64,000 nt of DNA from Caprella mutica (taxonomy: Eukaryota > Arthropoda > Malacostraca > Amphipoda > Caprellidae). The notes beneath the pieces are model-generated. The model did not search any database. It was not told where the DNA came from and worked only from the letters and a program-made list of their open reading frames with translations. This document shows positions 47,019-57,928 of the stretch, piece after piece. A program made the position numbers and the translations under genes. The stretch covers positions 248,001-312,000 of the forward strand of contig CANNZV010000839.1 of the NCBI GenBank assembly GCA_947561585.1, written 5' to 3'. How positions within the stretch are numbered: the first letter of the stretch is position 1; each line of letters opens with the position of its first letter.

Positions 47019-48574
47019 CAGTAGCAAGCATAAGTTAAGGGACAGTGAAATAAATTCAACATTTTGTTTATTGCAAAGAAAATAGTCAACGAAAATACGT
47101 GAAACTTAACAACAATAAAGGTACACATACTGTGGGTGTTTGGAAGAAATATTAGCAAAATGAAACAAATAATTTCCTAAATATTCAACTATTGCCATCA
47201 GAGACCAAAAAACACACCGAGCAAAAGTAAAGGAACAGTAGTTATTGCATTAACCATTTGCTAATTAGATGCACAAAATTAATATTTTGTGAAGAGTCAT
47301 TTAATTTTGATGACCTCACTGCATCGATTATTACAGGAATCAATCATTTTTTTAACAGAATTATGGATTACCATCAAACCAATCTTCTTTCAGGAATCCC
47401 CACAGTTACTTCTGATTTTTGTGATTGCATTCTTGAGCACCATCACCAATTACCTACCAAATGTTTTTAATGGGGTTCAAGTCGGGGCTCTGACCAGGCC
47501 AGCTTATAATAGAATCTCTTTTACTTTCTATGCAAGTTTTCACAGTGTTTAGCCGTTTCACAAGGAAAATTATCTTGCATCAAAATCCGTGGTTGAGTAT
47601 CAAAAGTTGCAAATATGGAATAGATTGATGGATGAGAAGTTGCTTATACACTGCTACGTTGATCAATCCATGCAGACTAACAACTGGGCCTGTTCCCGCT
47701 GCAAAAATGATGCCTCAGACCATCACGCTGTCGACTCCAACTTTCACTCTATTTTAACCCACCTCAGGGACAGTATATCACCCACATAACGTCGAACGTA
47801 CATTTTGCTATCACTTCCGATCACAGTAAACTTAGATTCGTCGCTGAAATGAACCATGGACCACGGTTCCTTCGACTAAATCTGAAGCCTTGCAATTTGG
47901 TTCTTTTTCGATATCAGATGCTTCGGTGCAACCATCCTGGATCTTAATCCTATCCCGATCAAACTTCTAGAAACTAAGAAACTGGAGACACTGAGACCAT
48001 GCGTTTCACTCATTTGGCGAGAAATACCTGCAGCAGTCTCGAAATGGTTCTTTTTACACAGTCTCACCATGGCACGATCTTCGCTGAGGGTAGTGTTATA
48101 AGTATTAACAATGTGGTGCTCAACTGTTTTAGATCTTTCATTGATGCTTGCAATTTCAGAAAGTGACTTAATATCCTTGAGATGGGACAAAATAAGACGT
48201 TTTTCACAGAGATATACTTGTTTCCAATTAGCAGGTGTAATAGCGGCGATTGTTTTGTTATAATAATTTGATGGCCTTTAGTAACAATTTAATACATTGA
48301 AACAGTCTTTTAAACTAAGATTATTCAGTTTATACCCGTTTATTAATAAATGTTCCTTAATTTATTTTTGCTCGGAGTCTTTTTCGTCCTCTGATGGTAA
48401 TAGTTGAATATTTTTGTAAATATTTGTTTGATTTTGCTAATATCTCTACCAAATACCCACAGTTCATGTATCTTTATTGTTGTTAAGTTTCACGTATTTT
48501 CGTTGACTATTTCCTTTGCAATAAACGAAAATGTTAAACTTTTTTCACTGTCCCTTAACTTATACTCGCTACTG
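47019..48574 (-). mobile_element. Tc1-like transposon with ~220-bp terminal repeats, inactivated
   Basis: TA flanks both ends (47017-47018 and 48575-48576). The termini CAGTAGCAAGCATAAGTTAA (left) and, read inward, CAGTAGCGAGTATAAGTTAA (right) begin inverted repeats. These remain alignable to about 47240 and 48355 (shared GTTGTTAAG, ACGTATTTTCGTTGACTA, CTCCGAGCAAAA-type words). The transposase between them is on the minus strand and broken. Length is 1,556 bp. Confidence 0.88.
47258..48250 (-). pseudogene. Tc1-like transposase remnant
   Basis: The minus-strand frame 47876-48190 (104 codons) carries the helix-turn-helix region (LSEDRAMVRLCKKN, TAAGISRQMSETHG, VSSFLVSRSL). Past its end, in other frames, are recognisable catalytic words: WSMVHFSDESKF near 47835-47870 and a WP..SPDLNP-type motif near 47470-47502. 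The parts are joined only through frameshifts, so no functional enzyme is made. The SPDLNP signature is typical of DD34E Tc1 proteins. Plus-strand frames here (47258-47789) are antisense shadows. Confidence 0.8.
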
Positions 48575-48654
48575 TATACATGCATACACCGTAAATATTC
48601 CGCCCACCTCTGTTCACATATCTTTAAATAAAATGAAAAGCTGATGTTTATACT

Positions 48655-49686
48655 GGGAAACGGACTATTCCTCGCCGGACTTTTCCCCGCCGGACTATTT
48701 CCCGCCGGACTTTTCCCCGCCTATTGTTTTTAATTTAAACCTTGGAAGACAATATAATATTAAGAATTTTCAATTCGTTTTTTTTTTTAAAGGGTTTGAC
48801 CAATAAATCTATTGCCGTTAAATTGTAAATCAAAGTCTGCCGTTGCAACTAGCAATTTTTTTGGATTTTTTTAAACTTAGGTGCATGGAAATTGGTCACT
48901 AACCAACTCCTTGAACCGAACCCGTTTTGTAGTTACTCTTTCGATAATTAGTTTTCTTTGGAGACATTTCGAAAAAAATGTACGACTATATATCTAAATC
49001 GTCCTCAAGGATTTAAGGATTTCTACACTCTAACTTATGTATTTTCATAATAATGGATAATCCATTGTAAGTTATTTAAGGAATAAATATTGAATAAGCA
49101 TAATAGAAAAAAGACATTATAAAAAAGCCAATATTAAGTGTAATAAAAAAATATATAGTAGGATTATTAATTCTGTAGTCTATTATATTAATTCTCAAAT
49201 TAATAAACTACAATTAAATATATACTTCAAGAAAAGTATATATTTGAACTAGAAGTAAATAGATGAACATTTGTAATAATAACTGACAAGAAAATAATAA
49301 ATTTGCGATATGTATAACTTTAGAGCAGAAATAAACTGAATTAATCGTACCTTCTTAGACTAAATTGCTACATTTTCAATCCATTAGAATTGCCATAATG
49401 TTTTGAACTTTGTATCATATCTTAATTCTATGCAAATTTACGAATGTACAGTCTTAAAATATATATAAAGTCTGTTAATAAAATGTGTCCTCTATAGATA
49501 AATGGTTTGTTTTATCAAAATTATAATTTAATAGCCCAAAATACAATTATTTTATTCAGCGGGGAAAAGTCCGACGGGGAATAGTCCTGGCAGGGAAAAG
49601 TCCTGGTGGGGAAAAGTCCAGCGGGGAATGATCCAGCGGGGAAAAGTACGCGGGGAATGATCCGGCGGGGAAAAGTCCTATTGCCG
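48655..49686. mobile_element. Foldback element, GCGGGGAAAAGTCC subfamily
   Basis: The left array (48655-48721) has about four units such as CGCCGGACTTTTCCC. The right array (49559-49686) has about eight units of the complement, GCGGGGAAAAGTCC, alternating with GCGGGGAATGATCC. The flanks TTTATACT and TTTATATT match at 7 of 8 (8 of 9 with one more base: GTTTATACT / GTTTATATT). Termini read inward are GGGAAACGGAC and CGGCAATAGGAC. The 840-bp interior is AT-rich without an ORF. Boundaries are within one or two bases. Confidence 0.72.
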
Positions 49687-49694
49687 TTTATATT

Positions 49695-51790
49695 ATATAT
49701 TTTCTATTATAATCTTACAATTTTTTTGACAGATGTTTTTCTTGTAAAAATTCGAATAGATTGTCTAACGGTGATTAATTCTTATGCCCCTCTCAACTTT
49801 CCAAATTTAGAAAGTAAATTAATAAAGTTTGATTGAATCAATTGATGATGTGTAAATATTTAGATAGAGAGATGAATATCCAGGAAGTTATCGCGATTAT
49901 CACATTTTTGCTCTCAATTTCATAAGATATGGTAACCTATTTTAATTTATTTAACCTAGAAAGACCAGCAGAAATATATAGCTTCAGGCACCAAGCGAGC
50001 CTCATGTGCCAGCTCATAATTTTATAGTCAGAATCTCCTTTAAATGTTCAATTTTCCGACCAGATATTGAAAGAATGTATTCCAATTACTCATTTTTTTT
50101 CATTCTCTACAGTGATTGCATATATTCACACCATGATCGCTACTTATGATCTCTTGACAGTCATTATATTGCATCTTAGATTTCTTGTGTTTTCTTGGAA
50201 GGGCAAAAGTAATATCTCAATTGCTTTAGTTTTTATGTTCATATTTTGAATAAATTGATTTCAAAATGGTTGGCCTATAATTAGCTAATATTCTAGCATG
50301 TGATTTGGCTAGTTTGTCGCAAAACGTGAGGCACGCAACAGCGCCTTTATTTAATCTGGGATCCAGAGGCGCGCTTGCACTGTAGCTATAATGATATAAT
50401 ACTAAATAGAACAATACATGTTGCATTACTTTTCATTCATAGACAATTAAAGTCATTGAACTTCTGCACCACAAGCCGATTTGTTTTTAAAGTATGCATC
50501 TCACTAGAACGGGTTTTTAGTTCCAAGGTTAAATTCAGCGTTATGTATAATTGCGAAGTCTACTTATATCATATATACAAAATATTCCTTTTTAATTAGC
50601 ATCAGATGAGTAATATTTGAGAGTGGAATATCTTTTAATACAACTTCTAAGGATCGATGCTCTATAATTAGCTGTATAGATCTCTTCTAAGTGAAATAAA
50701 GTTTAATCTTTAAAGAATTTGGTTTAGAAGAAATTTGTTAATCTCTCATTAGATATAGAATTAAAGAGGAAGGTAGTTCTGGAAAAATAAAATTTCGAGT
50801 GATTCAAATTCATTGGAGTTAATCTGCAACTTGGCATACAAAAATGAAATACAATATATCAATAGTATATCAATTGTTTATATACCTATAATTGTATTAT
50901 GTATTTCAACATATATCTAAGCGTTTTAGAATTGAAGCGACAATATTTTTTTTTCATAATTATTTAAATTCATAAGGTGATTGCAATTAAAATGTGAATT
51001 CAAGCAAAAACGATGCAATGTTCTATTATTACAAACCACAGCTTTGAGTCTACGAATAAATACATTGCAAGCATTTCTTCTCATTCCACTTCAATATTTA
51101 TTTGATAGAGTCGGAAGAAGTTTGAAGAGAAGCTGAGACTAATTATTTTCATGTTTGGACACCTTGTTGAACCCAGCATTTGGTCAATTTGAAACCATGC
51201 GATGGTGCTGCTATATGTTGTATATTGCATGTTGAACCTTGATATTGTTATTTAGCTCCTGATAGCAACTTCGAATCAAGAATAAGAGAGAGCTCAATTT
51301 GACCCCCACAAGGACAAATACGAGAAGAAATTTTCCTGTAGCCATCAGAGAAGCCCAAGCCATCATCATACTGTACATTTTGTCGTCTCGTCATAATATT
51401 ACCCTCAGCTGAACTTGAAGAAATAAAACTCGATTATTTTGATGGTTCACAACTTGCTGAATGTCAAATTTGATCATATCTGTGAAAACTTAGTACATAG
51501 GTATAGAGAGCAATCTCATTCAGTATGTTTCGATTTTTTTTAGCTTGCATTCTTTCATGCTTGATGGGTGATCATTTTATTTCAACATTTTAAATGATTT
51601 GCTGTCTGATCTTCATTCAGTAATCGATACGCTTGAAGTACTGTACTAATCAACGGATTCTGTAGCCAGTTTACGATATTTTCGACGTGAATTTCGACGC
51701 AAGTTCTCATGCGTGTTTTTGCTCATTTTTTGTCTGTACGATTCGTTTAACGCATCATCTCCATTTATTAGAGATAAAATCGGTCTACTT
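49695..51790. other. AT-rich DNA; small GC-richer patch at 50310-50385
   Basis: No gene. A short patch (GCGCCTTTATTTAATCTGG, CAGAGGCGCGCTTGCAC) stands out in composition but has no defined ends or known family. Confidence 0.45.
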
Positions 51791-51799
51791 TAATATTCA

Positions 51800-52165
51800 T
51801 ATATGACCAGTTTGAAATCTAACCAAATGGCTCCTGTATGTTGACCTATCGATCTACCAAATTTCAAACAATTTGGTTGACTACTTTTTGAGTTATAAAT
51901 TATCTTGACATTCGTCTTGGACCCGATCGCCCCAAAATTCTAACCAAATGGTTACTGGATAATGACCAATCGTCTCACCAATTTCCAGGCAATTTGATTG
52001 AATTACTTTTGAGTTTTTGAGTTACAAAGGGAACTTGAGCTGGACCTATGACACTATCGCGCCCAAAATTTTACTACACTGTTCCTTGGTATTTAAGAAT
52101 CATTTCACAAAATTTCAAGGAATTGGGTTGTATTTTTTTGAGCTATGCTAATTACAAGATTACAA
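51800..52165. mobile_element. Left arm fragment of the palindromic GCGCATACC element
   Basis: About three tandem subrepeats with CCAAAATTCTAACCAAATGG, ATGACCAATCGTC and CAGGCAATTTGATTG match the left arm of 17244-18127. The copy stops near the loop sequence (AATTACAAGAT ... ATAATGATAAATGAC). The outer terminal repeat and the second arm are missing. Confidence 0.7.
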
Positions 52166-53640
52166 ATATAATGATAAATGACAATTAAAACATTACTTTC
52201 CACAATTTGCAAATGTAACTAGTAATTCTAATGAGCTTTATAGCGTTTAAACTGAAAATACTTAAATAATATTTAAGAATTTAACAGAAGAACGCATTTG
52301 AAAGCAGTCAAAATGACAGATTTTTTTCTCTCTGTCATTTACTGTTAACGTACAAATAAATTTATCGAATTGGTCTAGATTTTCAGTATGTTATTATTTA
52401 ACTTTTTTCAAGACATGTTTATTTAGAAATGAAATATTTTTTCTTTGTTCAAAAAACTCATATTTTTATTGTATTTTTCATGGATTATTTGAAAGACAAC
52501 GATGTCTGCTATTTCCTGTGATGCATTAATAGAGTATAACTGAAGCTAAACATGTATCCAAAATAATGAATCAAAAATAGAGATGCGTCCTGCGTGCCCG
52601 CTAAAAGGTAATTAAATACGGGTAACTGGATTTTTTTCTATATCATTATTATTAATAGATAATTAACCAAAACTTCCATGCACCGTGAAACTACTAGAAC
52701 TACCAAAAAGTTAAAATAACTGCTTTTGATAAATTCTAACGCATGTTAAACAAGCACTGACGAAGGGTGTTGCCCGATGTCACCTTGTTTGGGACTCGTC
52801 ATAGCATTTTAGAGCGTGTTGCTTTAAGATTTTATCAGTTTCAATTGAAATGAATGGTTGATAATTCTTGTAAGGAAATGCTATTATCAATTTCAATGAC
52901 AAAGATGATATTTTACACCATCATTATGTGTCTCATCCTATTGAAATTTGATCATTTTCAAGTATCCACGAATTTTAATTTGTGAGATGCAAAGATTTTG
53001 AAAATAATATGCTGTTAAATTGATTGTTTAGTAACTCTAGAGTTAAGTTGATTACTTTAAATACTAATAATATGGAAATATAGTAAAAACTGTTTGAGGG
53101 GACTCAATGAATTTTCTGAACTTTTTTTTATTAATAATGAAAGATATTTCAAACTTCACATACGTTTGTATCATCATGACTAATGCAGAAATTCTTATTT
53201 AGGAAAAAAAATTGCAATCAATTTTTATTCAACAAAATTTTCAATTAATAAAAAACAATAATATATCTAAAGAAACTTTCCTTATTTACGTATTTTGCCC
53301 GTAATTTATCTTCATCATAATTAATATTTGGTACAATCTTAGAATGGATGGAACACATATATTTAATTACTAAATTTCAATTGTTTCTTGTTATTGTGAT
53401 ATTGGAAATTTTTATGAATTTTTATAACTTGCATTCTTTAATATTTCAATTTAATTTTCATTGTGTTTATTGATAATTTTTTCTGGTTTAATTATTTGTC
53501 CATACCATTAGTATTTAAAGTAATAAATTAAACTATATTAAATCTTTACAGTTTATATTAAATAACCAGCTCATTGTAGAATTACTAGTTCATTAAAGTT
53601 ATTAACGTAAAAATTATTAGAAATGAATAACGTCAAAAAA
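52166..53640. other. AT-rich DNA without recognised genes
   Basis: Short GC-richer stretch at about 52740-52820 (GACGAAGGGTGTTGCCCG), otherwise nothing identifiable. Confidence 0.45.
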
Positions 53641-53644
53641 ATAG

Positions 53645-53710
53645 GCCTAGCGACAAATTTTCATGTCGACAAATTGCTGCTGACAAATCTCCTGATCCCC
53701 AGTCTGTCGA
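53645..53710. repeat. Short GTCGACAAATTnCTn array without inverted partner
   Basis: Three to four units of about 15 bp (GCGACAAATTTTCAT, GTCGACAAATTGCTG, CTGACAAATCTCCTG). The style matches the foldback arrays elsewhere, but I found no reverse-complement partner within about 1 kb on either side, so this may be a truncated foldback element. Confidence 0.5.
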
Positions 53711-54330
53711 CCTTTTATAATATTTTGTATATTATAAGCAGAAACTTTTAATTTGATAACATCATTAAAATAATTATAACTACATATTTTCGTAAGCTTC
53801 AATGGAGTTTAAAAATGTTTACCAGTGATTATTCAAATAAGATAATTAGATGTATAATTATCTTCAGACGCCACATGTTTCACAGTTAGTTAATTTAATT
53901 CATGATCATATTAATTATTTTAATTCAGGAATATATTAATTATTTCATTTTATTCTTGGAGGGGTTTGAATTCTCTATTTAATTTATTATATTTTAGATT
54001 TTCTGATTCATAATTCGTTCATTATCAGAGGAAATCATGTGGAATAGAATATGACTGGGAACAATGATTAATATTCTATTTTACTATGATATTTATATTC
54101 GACAGCGAGTACATACAATACTTATTTTATTTTATATTTAAAAATAAAAGAATTTCAATAGGTAATTTCAGTTTGAAAAAATACTTTGACCATCTATTTT
54201 CTAAGTGAGAAGATTGAGTAGGAGAGCATGAATTTAATATAATATTTTTCTGCAATTTCGATGCATGAATACAAGTAATTGACTACCTTAGATGCTGTAA
54301 TTATAATAATTAATTAAAAAAGAGAAAAGA
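53711..54330. other. AT-rich DNA without recognised genes
   Basis: No repeat or coding signal seen. Confidence 0.5.
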
Positions 54331-54334
54331 AAAA

Positions 54335-55658
54335 TAAAATCATAAGACCATGGGTATGAAAAGTTAAATTTATGGTCATTGCACTATTTATAGTTTAGAT
54401 AGAGATTAGCAATCACTGTGTAAGGGTGACATAAGGCCTAAAACAAGCAAACTTACCAAAATTGATCGTGCTAGAGTTCTAGACTTTAATGAGCAAGGAT
54501 TGACACAAAGGGTAATCGCAGAAAAATTAAATCGAAGTAAAACTGTGGTTGACAACTTTCTAAAGGACAGTGTGAATTATGGAAAAGCTAAATCCATTTG
54601 TTGGTCCAAAAAAATCTCTCCTGTATTGAGTAGGAGAATTGAAAGAGTTGTTGTGAAGGACAGAGGCCTTAGTTCTATTTAAATTAAGAATAACTCCAAT
54701 AACTACCAGACGACACTTGCAACAAAAATGCATGGTTAATAAGAAACCCAAGCTTACTCCACGTTGCAAGGAGAGCCGTTTAATGTTTGGCCGCGAACAC
54801 CAAAATTGGGACGTTGAGAAGTTCTGTTCTCGGATGAGAAGAAATTTAATCAAGACGGTCCTGATAGCTTCCAACCATACTGGCATAACAAAAATACCCC
54901 CCCCCCCCAAATGTTCTCAACACTTCACAGTGGTGGGTGTCTGTTATGGTATGGTGTGCCTTCTCCTAAAGTTGGACGATGGATCTTCAGGTTGTGCAGG
55001 GCCGTCAGAATTCGGCCAGGTATGTTAGGAAGCTATAGAGGGCATCGCTGGTGACTGAAGGCCCTCGTTTGTGCGGATGATGTGTGGAACAGGATGATGC
55101 TGCAATCCACGTTGCACGTTGCACCATGACCTTCCTACAATAAAATGAGATCCGTCTCCTGAACCATCCTGCATGTTCGTTGGACCTTAACCCGATTGGA
55201 AATATTTGGGGATGGATAGCTAGAGATTTTTATCGAAATGGCAAGCAGTATTCAACCATGAATGAACTTCGCGTGTCCATTTTCAGAAACTAGAGCGACA
55301 TTCTTAACACCTTAATGGAAACTCTCATATCTAGCATGCCCCAGAGAATATTTGAACCATGGAGGCAAAACTCATTATTAAATGAGTTTTAGTCCTGTTG
55401 TAGAACTTATTATTAAATGTTTTCGTATTATTTTGTGAGTTTTTTGACTGTGGTCGCATAATTTTGATCAATGGTTACCGACCTCATATTCTAAAAATCA
55501 AAATTTCTAATAAATTATTTTGATAATCACTTTTTTTAATCATGCCTTTTAGACAATATGGTATTACTAACCTTAATATAGAAAAATTTAGCATTTTTAC
55601 TGAAAACGTAATATTTTTCGTCATTTATAATCTGGTCCTAAATTTTTGATCAGGAGTG
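54335..55658 (+). mobile_element. Tc1-like transposon relic, left terminus lost
   Basis: The right end, read inward, is CACTCCTGATCAAAAATTT, with TA at 55659-55660. The matching left terminus is not found; only a vague ATAAGACCAT word remains near 54340. Between them lies a plus-strand Tc1 transposase with several frameshifts and stops. The element was probably truncated on the left before or while it decayed. Confidence 0.75.
54440..55390 (+). pseudogene. Tc1-like transposase, multiply broken
   Basis: The N-terminal helix-turn-helix is readable (KLTKIDRARVLDFNEQGLTQ, ending at a stop at 54680). After a frame change comes SRLMFGREHQNW. In yet another frame is the first catalytic box [15 protein letters not shown] (about 54828-54872). 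Later come VMVWCAFS, an EQDDAA-like second box with substitutions, and a SLDLNPIGNIWGW-type third box near 55182-55220 (normally SPDLNPIEN). A C homopolymer at 54897-54908 interrupts the middle. The motifs mark a DD34E Tc1-type enzyme; at least three frame changes and internal stops make it a dead copy. Confidence 0.8.
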
Positions 55659-55662
55659 TATA

Positions 55663-57570
55663 TGGAAAGCTTCCCGGCGTTATAACCCAGAATATAAAAC
55701 CTGTAGATGGTTTACTTTTTTCGTTCCTAAATTCAAACTTGCCATGGAGTTGAAAAACACAATTCTAAATTTCTTAATTTTATCCATCATAATTGTGATG
55801 AAAAGGTAAATATGGTTGGTACATCAACTTAATGAAAGATATATCATTTTGAAAATGAGTATCAATAGGCACGAATGTTCAATTTTAGACCATTCTAATA
55901 GAAACAGTTATTTCTACCTCGAATTTCCTTCCAATTTAATCATGAGCAAAGTTTTTTTAAGGTCAGTGATCTCTCACTTTTGAATTATTTACTTTAGAAA
56001 TAATGTCTGAGACGAAGATAAGATTGTTGAACCATACACTCAGAAAAAAAATCCGTCTCAGTCTGAAGCGCTCTGGTGTTCCACGGATGTTCACAAGAAA
56101 TGGACACTTAAATGCATCATGCTACGAAATTTTATATACTTATTTGTTTCAAAATTTTAGAAGTTTCAGTACGATACACTTTAACGTAATGCAAGTATAC
56201 GGAAATTATTCCCATCATCTCAGGGATAGATACTCTGAGACTATAATGTACAACGCAATAAAACGCTTCCAGGTCTTGAAACACATAAGTTCATCAAATT
56301 GTATTTGATGCCTTTTATGAGACACCTTTTCATGTTTTAATAACGTGAAACATCTGTGTTTCTCAGAATGTTTATAGTTATCTCTCCAGTCATGTAATTG
56401 TGCCTATTATTGTCTGATATTAAAAATGATTGTTCTATAATATACAAACAAGTATTGTCTTTAATATACATATTGAACCTGCATAATATGTATCTTATCA
56501 TGATCATTCAATTGATTAAGGCCATTTACCTTTATCATAAGTACTCTGCTTTATTTAAAATTGTTCAATAATTAAATAAATGAATAATTAGTACTCGTTG
56601 TCTATAGTACGTCTTAGGTGTACGATTGTGTCAAATATATATTATTTTCATTAATTAATTATTTAAACATGTCAATATACTTACACAAAGAAGTTATCAA
56701 ATTTTCAAAATAAACAAATTCTTAGAACAGGCAGGCCCCGCTTTTATTACCAACACCATGACTCAAACATATTGCAAATGACTTGAAGTTAATATATAAT
56801 CATTATTTTTGTTATGTGCCTTCTTCTGGGATATCATAAGAAAAATCTTAAGTTTTTCATTTAACTTTCATGTATGGTTCACTTGCTCTTTAGTTTATAA
56901 ATTTATATTATTATTATAACTGTCTTTTCTACGAGTTAAAATATAAAAATGGTCTTGAGGGACTATAAGCATATGTTGCAGTGTTTGTTGCCAGAATCTG
57001 CAGATAAAAGTTCAAAATAAGGAGCGAATGAATTAAAAGTATTAAAATTTACCCATAGCAACTCTCACTCCGTATTTAACGTAGATGAGTAATTGGTTTG
57101 ATGCTTAATATTGCGTTACTTTGATTCACATAATATTGTGTTATTTTGAATAAACAGTAATTGTATGCACTGTAAAAAAATTTTGACATTAGTGTAATTT
57201 CCACATTTTTGGAAGCGTAAAGAAAAAGAACATTTATCTCAATGTTTGTCCATAGTACCTCCAGGTGTAAAAATCAAAGTAACAAACTAATTACTCACCT
57301 ACCATACTGATTGAAAGTTAAGCTATTGTTAAAATTAAATACTATTATTTCATTCCCATACTATGAGCTTTCATCACAGAGCTTTCAACAGCTGATTCTG
57401 GCAAGTGACACCTCAATCTATATGCTACTGGAGTCTTCAAAACCTAAAAGATGAAGTGTTTAAAAGTTACAACTTTAAATACATCGGGTCCTATCTCGCA
57501 ATAACTTCGAGTTATGTCTCGATAGCAATTATTCTAGCTTTTATAAGAGCGGGGGTAAATAAAGCGACCA
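55663..57570. other. AT-rich DNA without recognised genes
   Basis: A 101-codon frame at 56003-56308 has no recognisable domain and no supporting context; I do not call it. Otherwise only short frames. Confidence 0.45.
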
Positions 57571-57582
57571 TATTATAGAAAA

Positions 57583-57920
57583 GGTGCAAGTAAAGATAAC
57601 GGACCAGAAAACATTATTTTAGTTTCAATAAATATTTTTTTTCAGTATTTTATAAATATACACACCTAATAAGTGATAATATTAATGATTATACATTAAT
57701 TTTGCATATTTAATTAATTGAAAGAATTGATGAAAAAATGTGATCCATTTTGAAGTTGTGAAGAACGAGTAGTAAAAAGATGGAAATAAACTTCTGCTCA
57801 AATCCTTTAATGTGGTATCTATGATTACAAAATAATATTTTTATTCCAATTATTGGTTAAATATTAATAATTTAACCAAGTAAAGATAACGGACCCTGGT
57901 CCGTTATCTTTACTTGCTCC
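57583..57920. mobile_element. Short foldback MITE with GGTGCAAGTAAAG termini
   Basis: It is 338 bp, flanked by perfect 8-bp direct repeats ATAGAAAA (57575-57582 and 57921-57928). The left terminus GGTGCAAGTAAAGATAACGG and the right, read inward, GGAGCAAGTAAAGATAACGG differ at one position. At the right end an extra direct copy abuts the terminus, giving a perfect 19-bp hairpin with a 2-nt loop (57877-57895 / 57898-57916). Just before it GGTTAAAT / ATTTAACC (57855-57877) forms another stem. It shares the GGTGC start and 8-bp duplication with the array-type foldback elements. Confidence 0.8.
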
Positions 57921-57928
57921 ATAGAAAA

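Noticed and set aside
47258..47789. Plus-strand frames of 66-87 codons
   Set aside because: Antisense to the Tc1-like transposase remnant, whose SPDLNP-type motif is on the minus strand.
49606..49836. 76-codon frame starting MGKSPAGNDPAGKS
   Set aside because: The first part is the GCGGGGAAAAGTCC array and the rest has no domain.
711..57920. Helitron interpretation of the minisatellite-bearing elements
   Set aside because: Helitrons lack inverted arms and target duplications; these have both, and no CTRR/hairpin 3' end was seen.
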